64,000 nucleotides of DNA from Elephas maximus indicus (Eukaryota > Chordata > Mammalia > Proboscidea > Elephantidae), in the NCBI RefSeq assembly GCF_024166365.1, contig NC_064838.1:203501-267500 (forward strand). Reading direction: 5' to 3'. The first letter of the stretch is position 1; the number at the start of each line of letters is the position of its first letter. The notes under the pieces are model-generated. The model saw nothing but the letters and a program-made list of their open reading frames with translations. It was not told the DNA's origin and ran no database searches. The translations under genes and the position numbers were made by a program. Positions 11,040-21,995 of this stretch are shown piece after piece.

Positions 11040-11865
11040 GATACATATATATATATACACACATACATATACATACACACATACATATACATACACACAT
11101 ACATATATACACACATACAATAACACACACATCAATATATACACACACACATATATACACACATACATATATACACACACCAATATATACACACACATAC
11201 ATACACACACGCACATATACATACACACATACATATATACGTATACACGCATACATACATACACGCATACATACATACACGCACATACATATATACACAC
11301 ATCAGTATATACACACACATACACACATACATATACACACATACATATATACATATACACACATATACATATACACACATACATATATATACACACATAT
11401 ATATACACATACACATATAAACATACACATATACACACATACATATATACACATACACATATACACACATGTATACACACACATACATATAACACACACA
11501 CCAATATATACACACACATACATATACACACATACATATACATACACGTACATATATATACACATATACATATACAAACATACATATACATACACACATA
11601 CATACATATACACATATATACACACATATACACACATACATATATACACACATACATACACATATACACACACATAAACACACACATATACACACATACA
11701 TATATACACACACATCAATATATACACACATATATACACACACACCAATATATACACACACATACATATATACACATACACACACATATATATACACACA
11801 TACATATGTACATATACACACATACATATGTACATATACACACACATACATATATATATAATCCA
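11040..11865. repeat. CA/TA-rich microsatellite, about 0.8 kb
   Basis: An irregular array is built from ACAC, ATAC and ATAT steps (for example ACACATACATATATACAC). Long open frames of Tyr/Thr/His/Ile on + and Cys/Val/Tyr/Met on - arise only from the simple repeat and are not genes. It abuts the 3' (tail) end of the antisense SINE at 11866, and a shorter matching tract continues at 12017-12100. Confidence 0.95.
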
Positions 11866-12016
11866 CCCATTGCCCTCGAGTCGATTCCAACTCATAGCGA
11901 CCCCATAGGATAGAGTAGAACTGCCCCATAGAGTTTCCAAGGAGCGCCTGGAGGATTCAAACTGCCGACCTTTTGGTTAGCAGCCATAGCACTTAACCAC
12001 TACACCACCAGTTTCC
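11866..12016 (-). mobile_element. AfroSINE, short variant, antisense, at the microsatellite
   Basis: A full-length antisense copy runs from CACCCATTGCCCTCGAGTCG to the head complement CACTACACCACCAGTTTCC. The same CA/TA repeat lies on both sides, so the SINE either inserted into the array or the array grew around it. Confidence 0.9.
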
Positions 12017-12100
12017 ACATGTATATGTACACACATACATATACATATGCACACATACATATGTCAAGTGTATGTGCCAGTGTATGTATATACACGTATG

Positions 12101-13056
12101 TGCTCCACATGCATTTCTGCATGTGTGGTGTCAGGCAGTGATCATCTGGCTGGTGCTCCAGAGGGAGCAGTGCATAGCCTTCTTTCAGATCAGAAGTTTG
12201 GGCTACCTCAGACTGAGTTCTTCTAGCATGGGCTTTATTGTTAGTAAATAATATTTTTCTTTCTTCCTCCCACACTTTGTTTTTTTTTTTTTTTTTTTGC
12301 CTTATTTTCTTGTACTGTTTTAGCAGAGCTAAGGTTTTGTGAATATTTGAAGCAAAGCCCAAGATTGATCTGTTCTAGGCAGAATCAGTACTCAGAATGC
12401 TCAATGCCTGACAACGGAGAGAAAGAAGCAGACAGTGCTGCCTATACCGTGGTCTGTTAAGTGTCTTGCAGGTTCTGTGCCTCCTTCCCAGCGCTTTTGT
12501 TAGTGATAGACTCCCTTTGATTCTTCCTGTGTGTCTGAGATTTTTCGCTTTCAATTTCCTTGGGGTGTTTTTCCTCTCTTTACTTGGATGCTGTCAGAAC
12601 CCCTGTCCTGCATTTGAAATCACGTTGAGGGCACTTCGAGGGGAACAGGACCTTGATCAGGAAACTGCTCTTTAGCTCCCAGTCATGCAATGAGAGTGCA
12701 AATAATCCCAGGCCCTTCCCGCCCAAGATTTGTTTAACAATAAACAAGGCTTATAATCAGGAACAGGACGTGCCACAGAACCAAAAAATAAACAGTTCTC
12801 TAGGACGTCTGCTCAGAGTGGCCTCTTAAACCCTTGCTGGGTCCTTCAAATACCCACTACCAATGTCAATGGATATTTCAGATGGTTGGATTCCAAAATG
12901 GCCTCCAAATTATCAAAAGAGCAATTAGGCTAGTATGACTGTAGGGTAAACGTATTTTATTGAGGCATGACTCTGAGGCAATGTAAATTTAGTAACTCTC
13001 ATTTAGGCAATGTTTGGTTACTTAGACCCCTCATCTATAAAAGAGAAATAGGATTA
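12101..13056. other. Unassigned sequence with a T19 tract
   Basis: No gene model is supported. A run of T at about 12281-12298 is the only marked feature. A 69-residue + frame at 12466-12675 has no recognisable domain and is most likely chance. Confidence 0.4.
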
Positions 13057-13247
13057 AGGCTGGTCCCTGGGTGATGCAAACGGTTAAGCGGAAAGGTTGG
13101 TGGTTTGAACTCACCCAGAGGCACCTTGGAAGACAGGCCTCGTGATCTGCATTTGAAAGGTCACAACCATGAAAACCCTATGGAGCAGTTCTACTCTGCA
13201 CACATGGGGTCACCATAAATTGGAATTGACTCAACAGCAACCAACTA
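13057..13247 (+). mobile_element. AfroSINE, long variant, sense
   Basis: Head GGTCCCTGGGTGATGCAAAC, then TGGTGGTTTGAACTCACCC, GAAAACCCTATGGAGCAG and tail TTGGAATTGACTCAACAGC. Moderately diverged, no coding content. Confidence 0.85.
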
Positions 13248-14550
13248 CAATTGGAGAATAGGTTCTTCTGAATCACAAAGTAATGTTATTTAAAAGAGTT
13301 ACATGTCCTGCCCTGACGCTTCTGATTCATCTGTGATCATGTCAAGAATAAACTTCACCTTCTACTAGCTGAACTTGATCTTAATTTTTTTTCTTCTCCT
13401 GTCGTTTCTGTCACCAAATTTATTACCAGATGGTTTTCAGGACCTCTGAGAATATATTCATTCATCGAAGCATACCTTGGTTCGTTCTCCTCTGATAGTG
13501 CTTCTCTCTCTCCCAGGGCTGTCTGCCTAGTCTCTCACAGCAAAGCCCTTACCAATTTTGTTGAAGCTTATTTCTCCATACCATGTAATCCACATTTTGG
13601 AATAAGCGCAACTTGCACACGCCCTGGTTTGCATGTTACTCTAATCAAGCTGAAGAATGACTGTCTCTTGTAGCCTCTCTTGGAGTCTGCAAATGAATCA
13701 TCTCATCGATAATTTCTACTTCAAAGGCTCTCACTTGCCATTGAGGTGAGAGTAGCACTGTAATAACCCAGATTCCAGGCTACTAAAAATAATGCGATGA
13801 GTAAAACAAGAAACCTAAAACCTACTAAAACATTTCTCAAACCATCATTTTTCTTAACCAGTTGACCATCCTTCTGTAGCACTGGTAGGTTGCAAACCTG
13901 CCTGATTATATATGTGTAACAGGAGGAGAAAAAATGGGTGCGTAGGAAACAGTTACTGTCCTCTGCTATGTCTAGGGTCTGGGCGACATTCACCTCTGAC
14001 TTGGGAGGGCTCTTTTCCTAGGGAGATAACTCTCTGGACCTTTGTAAGGAAGGCCTGGAGGAGAGAGTGAGACAAAGAAAAACTTTTTCTTTGGGAACTG
14101 AGATAAGAGGGGTGTATCAGAATGATGAGGGAAGGGTAAGTCAGCGAAAAATTCTCCAGGTCAGCGAGGAGTGGAATTTCAGGACAATTTTAATTGTAGA
14201 TGTGCTAGGTTGAGATGTAATTCCCTTTCTGTCACTTCCAAACCAACAAAATTTCCTATACAAGCCAGACTTATGCCAGTGTAGGTAAAGGAAATGGGAG
14301 GAAGAGCCTCTGTGGGAGTGATGGGTTAATGAAGGGCATGCAGGCAGAAAGAAACTCACCGCAGGAGTGAGGTGCAGAAAGAGAACCTGGAGTGAGAGAT
14401 GACCTTGAAAGAGTAGAGCATGGACCTTTCCCAGTGGTTGGAAGGAGGGCTCGGCCACTTTGTCAAATATTAAAGCGAGGATCCAGGATGCCCAGGAGTG
14501 GTTACGTATACATCAGGGCAGAAGGTGTTACGATTTGAGGGAAGTACACG
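13248..14550. other. Unassigned sequence
   Basis: Ordinary unique-looking DNA. Antisense frames of 90 residues (13721-13993, with one hydrophobic stretch) and 105 residues (14141-14458) have no family I know and no splice context, so I do not call them genes. Confidence 0.4.
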
Positions 14551-15166
14551 GTTTTATTGCTGCTGTAACAGAAATACCGCAAAAGGGTGGCTTTAAAGAA
14601 CAGAAATATGTTTTCTCGTAGTTTTGGAGGCTATTGTTATGTGCTGTGCAGCCCATTCTGACTCATGGCAACTCATGTGTGCAGAGTAGAACTGCTCCAC
14701 AGATTTTCAAAGCCGCGACCTTTCAGAAGCAGATCGCTAGGCTTCTCTTCCCAGGTGCCTCTGGGTGGATTCAAACCAGCAATCTTCACACTGGTAGTTG
14801 AGTGCTTAATTCTGTGTGCCACCCAGGGTCTTCTGCTTAGGAGGATAGAAGTCTGAATTCAGGACACCAGCTCTAGGGGAAGGCTCTCTCTTTGTTGGCC
14901 CTGGGGGAGGATTCTTGTCTCAACTTTTGTAACCCTGGCCTTCCTGGGTTCCATGGTGGGTCTCACAAGTGCTTCAGTTTGGGTTCTGTCTGTGCCTAAT
15001 CTTTCTTTTTAAATCTCTAAAGTGATTAGGTTTAAAACGAGCTTTACACTGATACAGTCTCACCAACATGACAAAGAAAACCCTATTCCCAAGTGTGATT
15101 ATACCCACAAGCATAGGGGTTAGGATTCCAACACATAGTTTCGGGGACCCAATTCAATTCATAACA
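14551..15166 (-). mobile_element. LTR-like element, antisense, carrying a SINE
   Basis: The reverse complement of the LTR family runs from GCTGCTGTAACAGAAATACC to CAATTCATAACA. Matching internal landmarks include CAGCTCTAGGGGAAGGCTC and TTTGTTGGCCCTGGGGG. It is more diverged than the others, with a different middle, and is interrupted by a long AfroSINE. No clean 5 bp duplication was found. Confidence 0.65.
14632..14830 (-). mobile_element. AfroSINE, long variant, antisense, nested in the LTR
   Basis: Tail complement GCCCATTCTGACTCATGG, middle GTAGAACTGCTCCACAG, then GCCTCTGGGTGGATTCAAAC and head complement GTGCCACCCAGGG. The LTR text resumes directly after it. Confidence 0.85.
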
Positions 15167-15586
15167 TGTACCGTGAACACACAGTCCCTTTCTGGTGTAT
15201 AAAATTCTACCATTAAATACTCCTCACAGACTTTGACCCAGGTCTTTTTATAAATTAGAAAAAGTCTCCCGAGGGGGTATTACATAAAGTCCCCAGGAAG
15301 CCAGTGTCCATAGTCCATTGGGTTGTTTCCTCCCTGGGGAGTGGATCCTGTGAGCCAAGACACTTGGGAACGGGCAGGGCCAGCAGAGGGACAGGCTGTG
15401 GGGAGGATGGAAGGATCCCAGGAAGACCGCCCATGTCACAATTTTTTCTAGAACTGACCCCGCCTGGAAGGGCATCAGATTATTCAGTCAGGGCTTCCAC
15501 CCAGCACTCAGTCTGCGCAAGTTTCCCAGGGTTGCCTAGGGGTGATCTGGTAGGCAGCACTTTTTTGGCTTCCACAGGCTCCTTGT
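15167..15586. other. Unassigned sequence
   Basis: No gene or repeat is recognised. A 132-residue + frame begins at 15304 but runs on into the AfroSINE at 15587, which argues against a real protein. Confidence 0.4.
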
Positions 15587-15755
15587 GGAAACCCTGGCGG
15601 TACAGTGGTTACCAGCTACAGCTGCTAACCCAAAGGTCTGCAGATGGAATCCACCAGGTGCTCCTTGGAAACTCTATGGGGCAGTTCTACTCTGTCCTAT
15701 AGGGTTTCTATGGGTCCGGAGACTGGACAGCTACTGGTTTGCTTTTTGGTTTTGG
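15587..15755 (+). mobile_element. AfroSINE, short variant, sense
   Basis: GGAAACCCTGGCGGTACAG head, CTCCTTGGAAACTCTATGGG middle, TCTGTCCTATAGGGTTTC and a GGTTTTGG-rich tail. The tail module is partly degraded. Confidence 0.88.
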
Positions 15756-16003
15756 CTTCTTTGTAGCCAGCTGACTTTTCCACCTGAGACTCCTGGGCTT
15801 TTTGTTTCCTGGTTGAGGTAAGGGGTCCTCCCCACCTCTCCACCATCACTGCCCCTCTGAATGTAGTGCACTTCTGCAGAGTTCTATAAATAAGCCCGGT
15901 CTTCAATGAGTTTTTCCTTCTGTGTGAGCTCAAAGGTCCCTTTTCACAAAACCGTCTTAAGCTTCAGTTGACTTTCTGACTTTAGTGTACACTTGCGCTA
16001 TCC

Positions 16004-16140
16004 AATATGGTAGTCACTAGCCACATGTGGATAATTAAACTTAAATAAAATTAAATAAAAATTCGGTTCCTCAGGTGCAGTGCCATATTTCAGAGCGCGC
16101 AATAACCACACGTGGCTAGTGAATGCCCTGTAGACAGCGC
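16004..16140. repeat. Palindromic non-autonomous hAT-like repeat
   Basis: GTAGTCACTAGCCACATGTG at the left is the approximate inverse of CACACGTGGCTAGTG at the right, with an AT-rich middle. This matches a widespread mammalian MER-type hAT MITE with short inverted ends. I am unsure which family name applies. Confidence 0.6.
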
Positions 16141-16619
16141 AGGTGTAGACTACCTGACCTAGGAGGCCAGAGCATGCAAGATTCTCAAAAGTCTGGGCCG
16201 TTTCCATCACCTGCATTTTAAATTTTAACCATTTACTCTGGGGACTCCCACATGGGTGTTTGCCCCGCAAAGGCGGTGACCCACGGGGAACAGTGTGACC
16301 ACTCGCTCCAGTGCCTTAGGGCACATGCTAGTTAGGCTTCTCACTGGAAAGCCAAACAAAAGGGAAAACTCTGCCAAGGCCTTCCGCCATGCCCCTAACC
16401 CTGGTCAGCCATCTTGCCAAGGTGGTCCTAAAGGGTGGTGAGGTGTCAATGTCCCAGAGCAGCCTCTGCACGCTCCTGGGCTTGTCAGCCCTCCATCTCC
16501 AATATTTTAAATGGAGGGAAAGGAATCCTGCTTCCAAACCTGACAACCTTGAGGGTGTCCAAGGTCTGGGAATTCCAAAGCCACACCCACTCCCAGCTTT
16601 CTTATTCAAGGCACCCCGG
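16141..16619. other. Sequence upstream of the CpG island
   Basis: Unique-looking DNA with GC content rising toward 16600. It may hold proximal regulatory sites, but nothing specific can be named. Confidence 0.35.
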
Positions 16620-16737
16620 GACTAGGCTTGGGGCGTTGGGGCTGGGAACGGCGGGCGGGCCGGATCAGGGGAGAGCTCAGCGCCGGCAGGTGGGGCAGAG
16701 TGGCGTGGGGGCTCCGAGGGTGCGGGGCTTCCGGGGG

Positions 16738-16880
16738 CGCAGGAGTCAGGCCGGGCGCGGGGGCGCGGGGGCGCGGGGAGGGGAGCGCGGGGGCGCGGGG
16801 GCGTGGGGGCGCGGGGAGTCAGGCGGGCGCGGGAGTCAGGCGGGGCGCGGGGGCGCGGGAGTCGGGCGGGGCGCCTCCGG
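16738..16880 (+). repeat. GC-rich tandem repeats in the promoter (GGGGGCGCG units)
   Basis: Irregular tandem units of CGCGGGGGCGCGGGG alternate with GGAGTCAGGCGGG spacers. Runs of four or five G every few bases could form G-quadruplexes on the + strand. Such a tract can vary in length between individuals. Confidence 0.8.
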
Positions 16881-17193
16881 GCGCGGCGGCGGGCGGGAGG
16901 CGTGGCCAGGGGCGGTGGGGGCGGGGATGGCGGCGCTGTCCCGGGTGTTGAGGCGCCGGGCTCTGGGGCTGCTGCAGGAGCACGGAGATAGGCGCCTGGC
17001 GGTCGGAGCCGGTGGCCGCGCGCCCCTCAGCCCTGCCTTCCCCGCCGCCGCCTGCTCGCGCCTGCAGCCCGCGCCCCTCTGCTCGCCGCCGCGGCCGCGC
17101 TCCCGAGCGCATCCACGGACTGATCGCCGCCGGAGCCCGAACCGGAGCCCGAGCCCGAGCCGGAGCGCACCAGCCTGGGATGGGCCCGCGGTG

Positions 17194-17323
17194 ATGGGGT
17201 CGCCGCCGCGCGCCATGGCACGGTCGCCGCTGCCGCTGCTCCTGCTCCTGCTGCTGCCGCCGCCCGTCGCGCCTGCCGCCCTCGTGCCCCTGGCCCGCGG
17301 CCGTCAGCTCCCGGGGCGCTTAG
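17194..17323 (+). CDS. First coding exon of an unidentified secreted or membrane protein
   Basis: Two in-frame ATGs at 17194 and 17215 both have purine at -3 and G at +4; the second (GCGCCATGG) fits best. From 17215 the product starts MARSPLPLLLLLLLPPP and continues VAPAALVPLARGRQLPGRL. This is a charged N-region, a leucine core and Pro/Ala residues before a plausible cleavage site, a classic signal peptide for entry into the secretory pathway. The exon gives 43 codons (or 36 from the second ATG) plus one base and ends in phase 1 at TAG|GTGAGT. A signal-peptide exon ending in phase 1 is common in genes for extracellular domains. I do not recognise the gene. Later exons are not visible, so the product is partial. 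The frame stays open upstream to an ATG at 16927, an alternative start. Confidence 0.7.
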
Positions 17324-17332
17324 GTGAGTGGG
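17324..17332 (+). promoter_or_regulatory. Splice donor of exon 1
   Basis: TTAG|GTGAGTGGG matches the mammalian 5' splice site consensus at seven or more positions. It is the strongest donor seen in the island and defines the exon end at 17323. Confidence 0.75.
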
Positions 17333-20274
17333 TCTCGGGGGAGCCGGGAGGCGCGAGCTCCGTGTTACAGGTGCGGGTCTGGCCGAGGTAGCTCGTCGCT
17401 CCTCCGCTGGCGCCGAGCCCCTAGCCTCGGCCGTCACGGCACCCGCTTCCGTTTCATGCAAGATGTAAGCATTTTTCGAGCCACTGCCTCAGTTTCCTCT
17501 TGGGGCGACCTGGCCTCCTTCTTAGCGACCGCCTCGTACATCCGCTGCGGGGGCCCTGCCTGCCGCCAGCGCGCCTCCTGGCCGCGGACAGCCCCAGACA
17601 CTCCCTGGTCGCATCTTCCCTCTTTTCCGAGGCCCTCCTCCACGAGCTCAGCCCGGATCGCTCTGGTCGCTTCTGTCCTCAGAGACAAGCCCCACTACTC
17701 AGTCTCTTCTCCGGACCGCGTTGCTGTGCTAGAGACCTTGGGAGTACGGATATTTGCCCCGCTCCTTTTTGATTTGGGCATGTAGGCATTTCTCCCATGG
17801 TGTGTTTGTGGCGCGTGTGCTTCAGAGTAGGTGCTGAGGAGGGCCGGGCATCAGGGAAAAGACAGGGCGTGGAGAGAAAGTGCCTGGATGACTTCGCGGT
17901 GGGCCAGCGAGCCTGGAAGGGGAGATACTTGCGCTTTTGGTCTTTACACCTCACCTCAGCCCTCCTCCCCACAAATAGCTCAGCCTCAACCTTGGATCTC
18001 CAACCGCATTATTATAGGAACCCCTCCATCAGTATCATTCAAAACCAACTGACATTTTCCTTCCCTGACAGAAGCAGAAGGAAGAGGCAGTGGTGAAATG
18101 TTTCTTGAGAGGGAAGGCGGGAGGGAGAGCAAAATTAGCTTCCTTTCTGAGATCAGAATGAAAAACGAACAGAAAACCAGCAAACATTCAGTCTCCAAGG
18201 CACCTCCCCCCATGCTAATACTATTTGTCAAGAAGATTTACCATAAAACCAATGTTTCCATAGGCAACTTCAATGCCAGCGCTCCTAAACCTAATAGATT
18301 AGAATCAGCTTTTTTAAGAGTGAGTGCAAAGAGAGGTCCAAGGGGGTTGGTTCAGAGCTGGAGTCAGCACCTCAGTTACAGTGAGTCTCCGCCTGAGACA
18401 AGACCTCAGGCTCAGCTCCAGCAGTCTCTTCTTCCCTCTCTCCCTGCCTCCGGAAGTGGCCGTAGACAGTCTGGTTTGCCCTTCTTGTCACCAGTGGCAC
18501 TTAATCCATCTAAGCTCCAAACAAGGAAAAGCTGCAAGAAAGGAGGCAGCTTCACACAGTCTCCCTTGACTCATGGGTTAATGCAGGGCCAGGTTCCCCC
18601 TGAATTTCTCCCTGCTTTGTCTCCTCATGTACACCCTGATCTGGTTGGCAGCGTGGTGCCACAGAAGGAAAATTGGGCATGAGAGGAGAGATCCTATCCT
18701 GGCCTTAGAGCCCTGGGCTGGAGTGTTGTGTCCTGGTCTCCCACACCCCAAGACGCTGTTGCTAGAGTCCCTGTGCACACTGGTGGTCAGTGCACAGTCA
18801 GGGTCCCCAAGCTACCGTACACTATTCCATACTTCCCTGTGGAGACTTGGGGGTCTTGCTCATTCTGCCTCTGACCTTCTGGGCTTAGCTCCAAATCAGC
18901 AAGGAAGACTTTTGCTGGGGTTGTATTCTTTCCTTCGTCTGGCTTGAATGGCATATCACCTCATGTGAGAGCTGCTTGGTGACTGACCAAATGCCGCCCT
19001 CCATCTACACACAGGCCTGCCACAGATCAGGGAGAGTAGGATTGCACTGCCACTGGCCCACTCGGTGTTCCTGGGGAGGGTAGATTTCTTAGGGTGTGAG
19101 TGGAACCTGGTACTTGACTACTCTTTTCTACTACAGTTGCCATTTGGTGGCATTTTTTCTGAAATTAAAGAGAAAGAAAGGAGGAGGAGGGAGGGAGCTA
19201 AGGAAAACCCAAAGTGGCAAGTATAGAAAGAGAAGAAAATTGCTAAACTGTCCTGGGCAATGCTGCCTAAGGCAGCAATGTTATTTTGGCTTTGAGCAAT
19301 GTTGAATCATATCACTGAAAAGGTGGTGCCATTTTCCCACTCTGTCTAGCTCTCATAATGGTGTCTCTGATAAGGGGACATTCTGTTCCGTAAGGGAGCC
19401 TTATAGACCCACTTTTTTTGTGAGATAACTAACATTAAGGACCCAGCCTTCATTCGAATTGTTTCAGAGACCTAGGTGATAAGTATAACCTGCTACCTTC
19501 TCCCACATAATTGGAAACTACTCCAGCCATATAGTGAGATAGCAAATGGCAAGTGTGGTCTGCCCATTTGTGAACCTAACCTGCGGTAGCATGGAGCCTT
19601 GTCTGCATGTATGAGCTGGTAGGGAACTGAGGGCCCCTCCACCCAGCGTTCTATCCCTGAACTGTCTTCACTCAGAGTATTGCTGTCTATTCTTAGACTT
19701 CACGTACATTTTGTTCCAAACCATGGTACAGGATTGAAGATGCGCATATGGGGTTTAGATCTTACGCCACTGATGTCACTTGTAATCTTTTTATTTTGTT
19801 TTTTTTTTAGCTGTTAACGTTCAATATCAGGTTAAGGTCTTCAGAACACATACAGTTCAAGGAGATCAGTGTTTTGTTTTGTTTTTTCTCCTTTCTTGCA
19901 TTAAAGAACCTTGTAGATAAGAGCTAGGAGTCAGATGTTACCAAGACATAGACACCAATTCTTTTTGTGTAGCACACCTTGCATTGAGCTAGGGGGCTTC
20001 TTATATTTTGACAGTGAAGTTGCTCTTGATGAAACCCAGGGCCAGTAAAACTACTATGACTAAATTTACTGTCATGGTACTAACTTATTTCCAAAACAAC
20101 TATTTACATTCTGTTTTCAGCATTGTAGCTGCCAGGAGGTACCTAGCTCTTGGCCTTATTCCTTTACACTTCCCTCGAAAGGATTCTTTTCTGCTTTAAT
20201 CACTTCATGTTGTCCTTGAATCACTCGTTCTGCCTGCGTCTTTCTGGCACTAAAGTCTCCCTTATGATCATGAA
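17333..20274. other. Start of probable intron 1
   Basis: The CpG-rich tail fades by about 17750. Open frames here (for example 153 residues at 17324-17785 and 194 residues at 18098-18682) show no domain, and GC bias explains the longest. No second exon with a convincing acceptor, coding text and donor was recognised. Confidence 0.5.
19218..19285 (+). repeat. Inverted repeat arm 1
   Basis: Contains CAAGTATAGAAAGAGAAG and ACTGTCCTGGGCAATGCTGC, both found inverted at 20774-20827. The repeat is not one I recognise. Confidence 0.8.
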
Positions 20275-20492
20275 AAAAAACAAACAAAAAAAACTGTTGC
20301 CATTGGGTTGATTCTGACTCAGTGCAACCCCGTGTGTATCAGAGTAAGAACTGTGCGCTGTAGGGTTTTCATGGCTGTGACCTTTTGGAAGCATGTTGCC
20401 AGGCCTTTCTTCTGAGGAGCCTCTGGGTGGATTTGAACCACCAATCTTTTGGTTACTAGCAATCACGTAACTGTTTGCACCACCCAGTGTCC
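20275..20492 (-). mobile_element. AfroSINE, long variant, antisense
   Basis: A-rich tail complement, GTTGATTCTGACTCAGTGC, GGGTTTTCATGGCTGTGACC, GGATTTGAACCACC and head complement GCACCACCCAGTGTCC. Nearly full length. Confidence 0.88.
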
Positions 20493-20581
20493 TCTATGAT
20501 ACAATTATCAGATTGGAACAGAGTGGAAAATACAGCACCCCCTTTAATGATACGATTCAGTGTTGTTTATAATAAAAATAA

Positions 20582-20756
20582 GGAGACCCTCGGTGGCACA
20601 AATGGCTGAGGCCCACCTACTGACAGACAGACTGGCAGTTAAAACCCACCCTGAGATTAAAGAGAAAGAAAACCTTGAAAACCCTGTGGAGCAGTCCTGC
20701 CCTGTACACGTGGGGTCTCCACGGGTTGGAACTGACTCGACGGCACAGCTGAAGTA
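20582..20756 (+). mobile_element. AfroSINE, long variant, diverged
   Basis: GAGACCCTCGGTGGCAC head, GAAAACCCTGTGGAGCAG middle, GTTGGAACTGACTCGACGG tail. The central segment is replaced by GAGATTAAAGAGAAAG, unlike other copies. Confidence 0.8.
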
Positions 20757-20757
20757 G

Positions 20758-20827
20758 TATTGCTGCTTTGAGGTTTAGGCAGCATTGCCCAGGACAGTTT
20801 TGTGATTTTCTTCTCTTTCTATACTTG
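20758..20827 (-). repeat. Inverted repeat arm 2
   Basis: The complement of arm 1: AGGCAGCATTGCCCAGGACA followed by TTCTTCTCTTTCTATACTTG. The arms are about 1.47 kb apart and two SINEs lie between them. Confidence 0.8.
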
Positions 20828-21063
20828 GCGTTTTTGTTTCTTCTTTTGCTCCCTGTCTCAGCCTCCTCCACATGTACTTTTCTTTTTAATTTCAAGACAC
20901 CCTCTTGTCCAGGTTCTCAGCATTTTTTCTGAAGTCTCACTTGAACAAAAGCCTTTTGTCTTTAATCCATTCTTCTATTCTCTGTAGGCCAGCTTGTGAA
21001 AGCTGGACAGACAGTCCTCACATTAAGGGGCAGCCACGGAAAGGGGCCTCTCCCCTTTTGCTA

Positions 21064-21107
21064 AAACCAAAAAAACCTGTTGTTGTCGCCGGTGATTCCG
21101 ATTCATA
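21064..21107 (-). mobile_element. AfroSINE tail fragment
   Basis: About 44 bp of tail only: AAACCAAAAAAACCTGTTG followed by GGTGATTCCGATTCATA. A severely 5'-truncated insertion. Confidence 0.6.
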
Positions 21108-21995
21108 AGCCTTTTGCTAAGGAACCATGAATTTCATTTGCCAAAGGGTAGAGTCAACCTTTCATGAAAATTTTGCTTGGAGAATCTGAAATCTAAGTTA
21201 GCCAGTACACCAGGCTTTGAGGACAGTAGCATGTTATATTCCTCTCTTGTTTTCTCCTCCCAACTTGCCTACATATACTTTTCATTCACCAGTGAGCCCA
21301 CACAGAACTGAGAAACAGAAAATAGGAGAAAGAGTCGGGCTTGCTTTTGTCAACTGGATGGCGTGATTGTTTACTTTTAAATCAAGAATTCTTCCTGCCA
21401 CAAAAGCACAAATCCATCTTTGCTTCTTGGGGTCCTGACCATTTGATTTTGTTTGGCTTTATGGTCATGAGAAGCCTGCCTCCACCCCCACAGTCTGCTT
21501 TTGCAGTCTATAGTGCTTCTATGCCTGTTTCTTTCTCCTCTGGCCTCTCAGTCTTCACCAGCCTCAGGTGCTGGTGTTCCTGTGCAGAGGGGACAGGCTC
21601 ACAGCTTTACTCAGCTGCAGAGTAAAGGAGGTGTCAGGACAATGGGCTCCTCCATGAAACCAGTTGCATTGGATGGAATTGTGGGGTGGTGGAAGGTTTG
21701 TGGCTGCTTCCTGTGCCCAGAGATGGTAGCTAGATGTGACAGGCTCAGAAGGAATAGTGCAGGGAATAAGAGTTTTTTTTTAAATGGCTTCCTCTCTGTG
21801 CTAAGCTGAGCTGTGCGTTTCAACATCTTAAAACTCTTCTTCTTAAAACTGATCTGTGTTTGCACCTGGTTATGAAAGTCATCATTCGTTGGTACCCACT
21901 CTAGAGGCAAGGGGCTGAGCTCTATTTATCGGCAGAATCTTCTGCAGTCGTCTGCTTTCTGCTTTCCTCTGCGGTGGTGTTGGGCCCAGTTACAG

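Larger units (their letters stand above)
16620..17460 (+). promoter_or_regulatory. CpG-island promoter of the exon 1 gene
   Basis: About 840 bp are extremely GC- and CpG-rich in an otherwise AT-rich window, the usual sign of a mammalian housekeeping or broadly active promoter. GC boxes fitting Sp1 are seen at about 16836 and 16862 (GGCGGGGC) and 16914 (GGGGGCGGGG). GGGATGGCGGCG near 16923 fits a YY1 site, a motif often located at transcription starts. No TATA box is apparent. The start site is therefore probably near 16850-16950, about 250-350 bp before the likely start codon. Confidence 0.85.

Noticed and set aside
10973..11940. Long open frames (up to 265 residues) on both strands rich in Tyr/Thr/His or Cys/Val/Tyr
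   Set aside because: They are translations of the CA/TA microsatellite, which lacks stops in several frames. No start context, splice sites or non-repetitive domain.
13721..13993. 90-residue antisense frame with a possible membrane segment
   Set aside because: No family match, no promoter or splice context and AT-rich intergenic setting. Too weak to call a gene.
16435..17461. Several overlapping frames on both strands in the CpG island
   Set aside because: High GC content suppresses stop codons, so long chance frames are expected. Only the + frame with signal peptide, start context and splice donor is supported.
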